Shown one piece after another: positions 58,501 to 64,000 of a DNA stretch of 64,000 bases. The notes below the pieces were generated by a model that saw only the letters and a list, made by a program, of their open reading frames with translations, was not told the DNA's origin and ran no database searches. Position 1 is the first letter of the stretch, and every line of letters starts with the position of its first letter. The position numbers and the translations under genes are program-made. This DNA comes from Dermacentor variabilis (taxonomy: Eukaryota > Arthropoda > Arachnida > Ixodida > Ixodidae), in NCBI RefSeq assembly GCF_050947875.1, contig NW_027460412.1, forward strand, positions 248,001 to 312,000, given 5' to 3'.

Positions 58501-60993
58501 ATGTGCATGCTTAAGTGGTTTGGCAGAAATCAATGCACGGGTGCTAAAAAGAGCAGCATGGGCGTGCTTAGCTCGTCCTTTGGTAGAAATCCACGTGCGC
58601 GTTCTGCCCAAAGCACCATTTGCATGCATATCTTGTGGTTTTGCAGAAAACAACGTCCGCGTCTACCAAAAGATGCATGTGCATGCTTAACAAGTGGTTT
58701 GACACAAATCCATGCGCGGGTGCTAAAAATAGCAGCATGGGCGTCCTTAGCACGTTGTTTGGTAGAAATCCTCGTGCGCGTTCTGCCAAAAGCACCATTT
58801 GCATGCATATCTTGTGGTTTTGCAGAAAACAACGTCCGCGTCTACCAAAAGATACATGTGCATGCTTAACAAGTGGTTTGGCACAAATCCATGCGCGGGT
58901 GCTAAAAAGAGCAGCATGGGCGTGCTTAGCACGTCGTTTGGTAGAAATCCACGTGCCCGTTCTGCCAAAAGCACCATTTGCATGCATACCTTGTGCTTTT
59001 GGAGAAAACAACGTCCGCGTCTACCAAAAGATGCATGTGCATGCTTAACAAGTGGTTTGGCAAAACTCCATGCGCCGGTGCTAAAAAGAGCAGCGTCGGT
59101 GTGCCTAGCATGTCGTTTGGTAGAAATCCACGTGCGCGTTCTGCCAAAAGCACCATTTGCATATATAGCTTGTGGTTTCGCAGAAAACAACGTCCGGGTC
59201 TACCAAAGATGCATGTGCATGCTTAAGTGGTTTGGCAGAAATCAATGCGTGGGTGCTAAAAAGAGCAGCATGGGCGTGCTTAGCACGTCCTTTGGTAGAA
59301 ATACACGTGCGCGTTCTGCCAAAAGCACCATTTGCATGTATATTTTGTTGTTTTGCAGAAAACAACGTCCGCGTCTACCAAAAGATGCATGTGCATGCTT
59401 AACAAGTGGTTTGGCACAAATCTATGCGCGGGTGCAAAAAAGAGCAGCATGGGTGTGCTTAGCACGTCGTTTGGTAGAAATCCACGTGCGCGTTCTGCCA
59501 AAAGCACCATTTGCATGCACATCTTTAGGTTTTGCAGAAAAGAACGTCCGCGTCTACCAAAAGATGCATGTGCATGCTTAACAAGTTGTTTGGCACAAAT
59601 CCATGCGCAGGTGCTAAAAAGAGCAGATGGACGAGATTAGCACGTCGTTTGCTAGAAATCTACGTGCGCGCTCTGCCAAAAGCACCATTTGCATCCATAC
59701 CTTGTGGTTTTGCAGAAAACAACGTCCGCGGCTACCAAAGATACATGTGCACGCTTAAGTGGTTTGGCAGAAATCAATGCGCGGGTGCTAAAAAGAGCAT
59801 CATGGGCGTGCTTAGCACGTCCTTTGGTAGAAATCCACGTGCGCGTTCTGCCAAAAGCACCATTTGCATGCATATCTTGTGGTTTTGGAGAAAACAACGT
59901 CCGCGTTTACCAAAAGATGCATGTGCATGCTTAACAAGTGGTTTGGCACAAATCCATGCGCGGGTGCTAAAAAGACCAGCATGGGCGTGCTTATCACGTC
60001 GTTTGGTAGAAATCCAAGTGCGCGTTCTGCCAAAAGCACCATTTGCATGCATATCTTGTGGTTTTGCAGAAAAGAACGTCCGCGTCTACCAAAAGATGCA
60101 TGTGCATGCTTAACATGTGGTTGGGCACAAATCCATGCGCGGGTGCTAAAAAGAGCAGCATGGGCATCCTTAGCACGTTGTTTGGTAGAAATCCACGTGC
60201 GCGTTCTGCCAAAACCACCATTTGCATGCATATCTTGTGGTTTTGCAGAAAACAACGTCCGCGTCTACCAAAAGATACATGTGCATGCTTAACAAGTGGT
60301 TTGGCACAAATCCATGCGCGGGTGCTAAAAAGAGCAGCATGGGCGTGCTTAGCACGTCATTTGGTAGAAATCCACGTGCCCGTTCTGCCAAAAGCACCAT
60401 TTGCATCCATACCTTGTGGTTTTGGAGAAAACAACGTCCGCGTCTACCAAAAGATGCATGTGCATGCTTAACAAGTGGTTTGGCACAAATCCATGCGCGG
60501 GTGCTAAAAAGAGCAGCATGGCCGTGCTTAGCGCGTCGTTTGGTAGAAATCCACGTGCGCGTTCTGCCAAAAGCACCATTTGCATGCACATCTTTAGGTT
60601 TTGCAGAAAACAACGTCCGCGTCTACCAAAAGATGCATGTGCATGCTTAACAAGTGGTTTGGTACAAATCCACGCGCGGGTGCTAAAATGAGCAGATGGA
60701 CGAGATTAGCACGTCTTTTGGTAGAAATCCATGTGCGCGTTCTGCCAAAAGCACCATTTGCATGCATATCTTGTGGTTTTGCAGAAAACAGTGTCCGCGT
60801 CTACCAAAAGATGCATGTGCATGCTCAACAAGTGGTTTGGCACAAATTCATGCGCGGGTGCTAAAAAGACCAGCATGGCCGTGCTTAGCGCGTCGTTTGG
60901 TATAAATCCACGTGCGCGTTCTGTCAAAAGCACCATTTGCATGCACATCTTTAGGTTTTGCAGAAAACAACGTCCGCGTCTACCAAAAGATGC
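58501..60993 (+). repeat. 2493-bp tandem duplication, copy 2
   Basis: Follows the first copy directly with the same phase and the same private variants. The copy ends where GCTTAACAAG replaces GCTTAAGTGG at about 60998. Identity over this length means a very recent event, or a duplication made in assembly. Confidence 0.9.
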
Positions 60994-63977
60994 ATGTGCA
61001 TGCTTAACAAGTGGTTTGGCACAAATCCACGCGCGGGTGCTAAAAAGAGCAGATGGACGAGATTAGCACGTCGTTTGCTAGAAATCTACGTGCGCGCTCT
61101 GTCAAAAGCACCATTTGCATGCATACCTTGTGGTTTTGGAGAAAACAACGTGCGCGTCTACGAAAAGATGCATGTGCATGCTTAACAAGTGGTTTGGCAC
61201 AAATCCACGCGCGGGTGCTAAAAAGAGCAGCATGGCCGTGCTTAGCGCGTCATTTGGTAGAAATCCACGTGCGCGTTCTGCCAAAAGCACCATTTGCATG
61301 CACATATTTAGGTTTTGCAGAAAACAAAGTCCGCGTCTACTAAAGATGCATGTGCATGCTTAACAAGTGGTTTGGCACAAATCCATGCACGGGTGCTAAA
61401 AAGAGCAGCATGGGCGTGCTTGGTACGTCGTTTGGTAGAAATCCACGTGCGCGTTCTGCCAAAACCGCCATTTGCATGCATATCTTGTCGTTTTGCAGAA
61501 AACAACGTCTGCGTCTACCAAAAGATGCATGTGCATGCTTAACAAGTGGTTTGGCACAAATCCATGCGCGGGTGCTAAAAAGAACAGCATGCGTGTGCTT
61601 AGCAGCACATTTGGTAGAAATCCACGTGCGCGTTCTGCCAAAAGCACCGTTTGCATGCATACCTTGTGGTTTTGCAGATAACAACGTCCGCGTCTGCCAA
61701 AATATGCATGTGCGTGCTTAACAAGTGGTTTGGCACAAATCCATGCGCGGGTGCTAAAAAGAGCAGCATGGGCGTGCTTTGCACGTCGTTTGGTAGAAAT
61801 CCACGTGCGCTTTCTTCCAAAAGCACCATTAATTTGCATGCATATCTTGTGGTTTTGCAGAAAAGAACGTCCGCGTCTACCAATAGATGCATGTGCATGC
61901 TTAACATGTGGTTTGGCACAAATCCATGCGCGGGTGCTAAAAAGAGCAGCATGGCCGTGCTTAGCAAGTCGTTTGGTAGAAATCCACGTGCGCGTTCTGC
62001 CAAAAACACCATTTGCATATATAGCTTGTGGTTTCGCAGAAAACAACGTCCGGGTCTACCAAAAGATGCATGTGCATGCTTAAAAAGTGTTTTGGCACAA
62101 ATCCATGCGCGGGTGCTAAAAAGAGCAGCATGGGCGTGCTTAGCACGTCGTTTGGAAGAAATCCACGTGCGCGTTCTGCCAAAAGCACCATTTGCATTCG
62201 CATCTTCTGGTTTTGCAGAAAACAACGTCCGCGTCTACCAAAGATACATGTGCATGCTTAAGTGGTTTGGCAGAAATCAATGCGCGGGTGCTAAAAAGAG
62301 CAGCATGGGCGTGCTTAGCACGTCCTTTGGTAGAAATCCACGTGCGCGTTCTGCCAAAAGCACCATTTGCATGCATATCTTGTGGTTTTGCAGAAAACAA
62401 CGTCCGCGTCTACCAAAAGATGCATGTGCATGCTTAACAAGTGGTTTGGCACAAATCCGTGCGCGGGTGCTAAAAAGAGCAGCATGGGCGTGCTTAGCAC
62501 GTCGTTTGGTAGAAATCCACGTGCGCGTACTGCCAAAAGCACCATTTGCATGCATATCTTGTGGTTTTGCAGAAAAGAACGTCCGCGTCTACCAAAAGAT
62601 GCATGTGCATGCTTAACAAGTGGTTTGGCACAAATCTATGCGCGGGTGCTAAAAAGAGCAGCATGGGCGTCCTTAGCACGTTGTTTGGTAGAAATCCACG
62701 TGCTCGTTCTGCCAAAAGCACCATTTGCATGCATATCTTGTGGTTTTGCAGAAAACAACGTCCGCGTCTACCAAAAGATACATGTGCATGCTTAACAAGT
62801 GGTTTGGCACAAATCCATGCGCGGGTGCTAAAAAGAGCAGCATGGGCGTGCTTAGCACATCGTTTGGTAGAAATCCACGTGCCCGTTCTGCCAAAAGCAC
62901 CATTTGCATGCATACCTTGTGCTTTTGGAGAAAACAACGTCCGCGTCTACCAAAAGATGCATGTGCATGCTTAACAAGTGGTTTGGCACAAATCCATGCG
63001 CCGGTGCTAAAAAGAGCAGCGTGGGTGTGCCTAGCACGTCGTTTGGTAGAAATCCACGTGCGCGTTCTGCCAAAAGCACCATTTGCATATATAGCTTGTG
63101 GTTTCGCAGAAAACAACGCCCGGCTCTACCAAAAGATGCATGTGCATGCTCAAAAAGTGTTTTGGCACAAATCCATGTGCCGGTGCTAAATAGAGCAGCG
63201 TCGTCGTGCTTAGCACGTCGTTTCGAAGAAATCCACGCGCGCGTTCTGCCAAAAGCACCATTTGCATGCACATCTTCTGGTTTTGCAGAAAACAACGTCC
63301 GTGTCTACCAAAGATGCATGTGCATGCTTAAGTGGTTTGGCAGAAATCAATGCGCGGGTGCTAAAAACAGCAGCATGGGCGTGCTTAGCACGTCCTTTGG
63401 TAGAAATACACGTGCGCGTTCTGCCAAAAGCACCATTTGCATGCATATTTTGTTGTTTTGCAGAAAACAACGTCCGCGTCTACCAAAAGATGCATGTGCA
63501 TGCTTAAGAAGTGGTTTTGCACAAATCCATGCGCGGGTGCAAAAAAGAGCAGCATGGGCGTGCTTAGCACGTCGTTTGGTAGAAATCCACGTGCGCGTTC
63601 TGCCAAAAGCACCATTTGCATGCATACCTTGTGGTTTTGCAGAAAACAACGTCCGCGTTTACCAAAGATACATGTGCACGCTTAAGTGGTTTGGCAGAAA
63701 TCAATGCGCGGGTGCTAAAAAGAGCATCATGGGCGTGCTTAGCACGTCCTTTGGTAGAAATCCACGTGCGCGTTCTGCCAGAAGCACCATTTGCATGCAT
63801 ATCTTGTGGTTTTGCAGAAAACAACGTCCGCGTTTACCAAAAGATGCATGTGCATGCTTAACAAGTGGTTTGGCACAAATCCATGCGCGGGTGCTAAAAA
63901 GACCAGCATGGGCGTGCTTATCACGTCGTTTGGTAGAAATCCAAGTGCGCGTTCTGCCAAAAGCACCATTTGCATGC
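60994..63977 (+). repeat. Mosaic monomers at the right of the window
   Basis: About 17 monomers. 61308-61680 is another AACCGCC/AAGAACAGC cassette, close to 39746-40120. 61651-62616 has a 321-codon open frame of the same make-up as that at 43842. 62273-63116 resembles 56.0-56.7 kb without its private bases. 63128-63235 has several unusual bases (GCCCGGCTCTACC, GCTCAAAAAGTG, GTCGTCGTGC, GTTTCGAAGAAATCC), making it the most diverged monomer nearby. 63690-64000 resembles 57270-57580. Confidence 0.75.
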
Positions 63978-64000
63978 ATATCTTGTGGTTTTGCAGAAAA
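63978..64000 (+). repeat. Truncated monomer at right window edge (subrepeat C)
   Basis: The first 23 bp of a C subrepeat, cut by the end of the window after GCAGAAAA. The array therefore continues to the right with no sign of a boundary. Confidence 0.9.

Larger units (their letters stand above)
1..64000 (+). repeat. Satellite array, 179-bp monomer, fills the window
   Basis: Anchor motifs such as TTTGCATGCATATCTTG and TTTGGCACAAATCC return every 179 bp from end to end (for example at 45, 224 and 403). All monomers have the same orientation. I estimate about 357 monomers from window length and period. I saw no unrelated insertion: every stretch I read can be assigned to subrepeat C, A or B. 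Monomer lengths vary slightly (175, 178, 179 and 183 bp) through recurrent small indels. Satellites of this length are typical of eukaryotic centromeres or heterochromatin; that setting is inferred, since no centromeric protein signal can be seen in sequence alone. The family is not one I recognise. No gene is supported anywhere in this span. Confidence 0.98.

Noticed and set aside
1..64000. CRISPR array
   Set aside because: Repeats are contiguous with no unique spacers; units are 179 bp and no cas-like frames exist.
1..64000. Telomeric or rDNA spacer repeat
   Set aside because: No TTAGGG/TTTAGGG-type runs and no rRNA gene or recognisable promoter; the unit is too long and uniform for telomere repeats.

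Overview
The whole 64 kb window is the interior of one satellite DNA array. I find no credible gene, RNA gene, transposon, CRISPR array or origin, and neither edge of the array. About 357 head-to-tail monomers of 179 bp, all in the same orientation, run from the first base to the last; the window opens and closes inside a monomer. This is eukaryotic satellite DNA. The monomer length is in the range common for centromeric and pericentromeric satellites (roughly 150-180 bp in many plants and animals), so a centromere or a heterochromatic block is the likeliest setting. I do not recognise the family and cannot name the organism. The consensus is about 49% GC by hand count and is not depleted in CpG.

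The array is organised at three levels. First, each 179-bp monomer is itself three diverged copies of a ~60-bp unit, called here C (59 bp), A (60 bp) and B (60 bp), which are about 68-75% identical by hand alignment. Second, monomers fall into recognisable variants of 175, 178, 179 and 183 bp set by small indels and diagnostic bases. Third, runs of 8 to 37 monomers have been copied as blocks, giving several different higher-order repeat (HOR) periods side by side.

Layout: 1-9170 is an older mosaic with paired segments at offsets of 6616, 3222, 2868, 4113 and 2142 bp. 9171-20064 is a regular three-copy HOR of about 3582 bp (20 monomers). 19752-23364 is a two-copy tandem block of 1791 bp (10 monomers). 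23537-28893 is a pair at period 2860 (16 monomers). 28894-39420 is a mosaic with periods 3383, 1423 and 1419. 40868-45773 is a pair at period about 2500 (14 monomers). 46684-51900 is a 2.5-copy block of about 1782 bp (10 monomers). 51901-56007 is mosaic. 56008-60993 is an apparently perfect tandem duplication of 2493 bp (14 monomers). 60994-64000 is mosaic again.

Many long open frames exist on both strands, up to 321 codons. They follow from the 60-bp (20-codon) substructure and the scarcity of stop codons in the repeat. They overlap on both strands, most use TTG rather than ATG as first codon, and they recur with the monomer, so none is annotated as a gene. The points most worth a second look are the 3 x 60 bp architecture, the array of non-B-DNA-prone motifs in every monomer (dyads and alternating purine-pyrimidine tracts), the lack of CpG decay, and the coexistence of several very young HOR expansions of different lengths.
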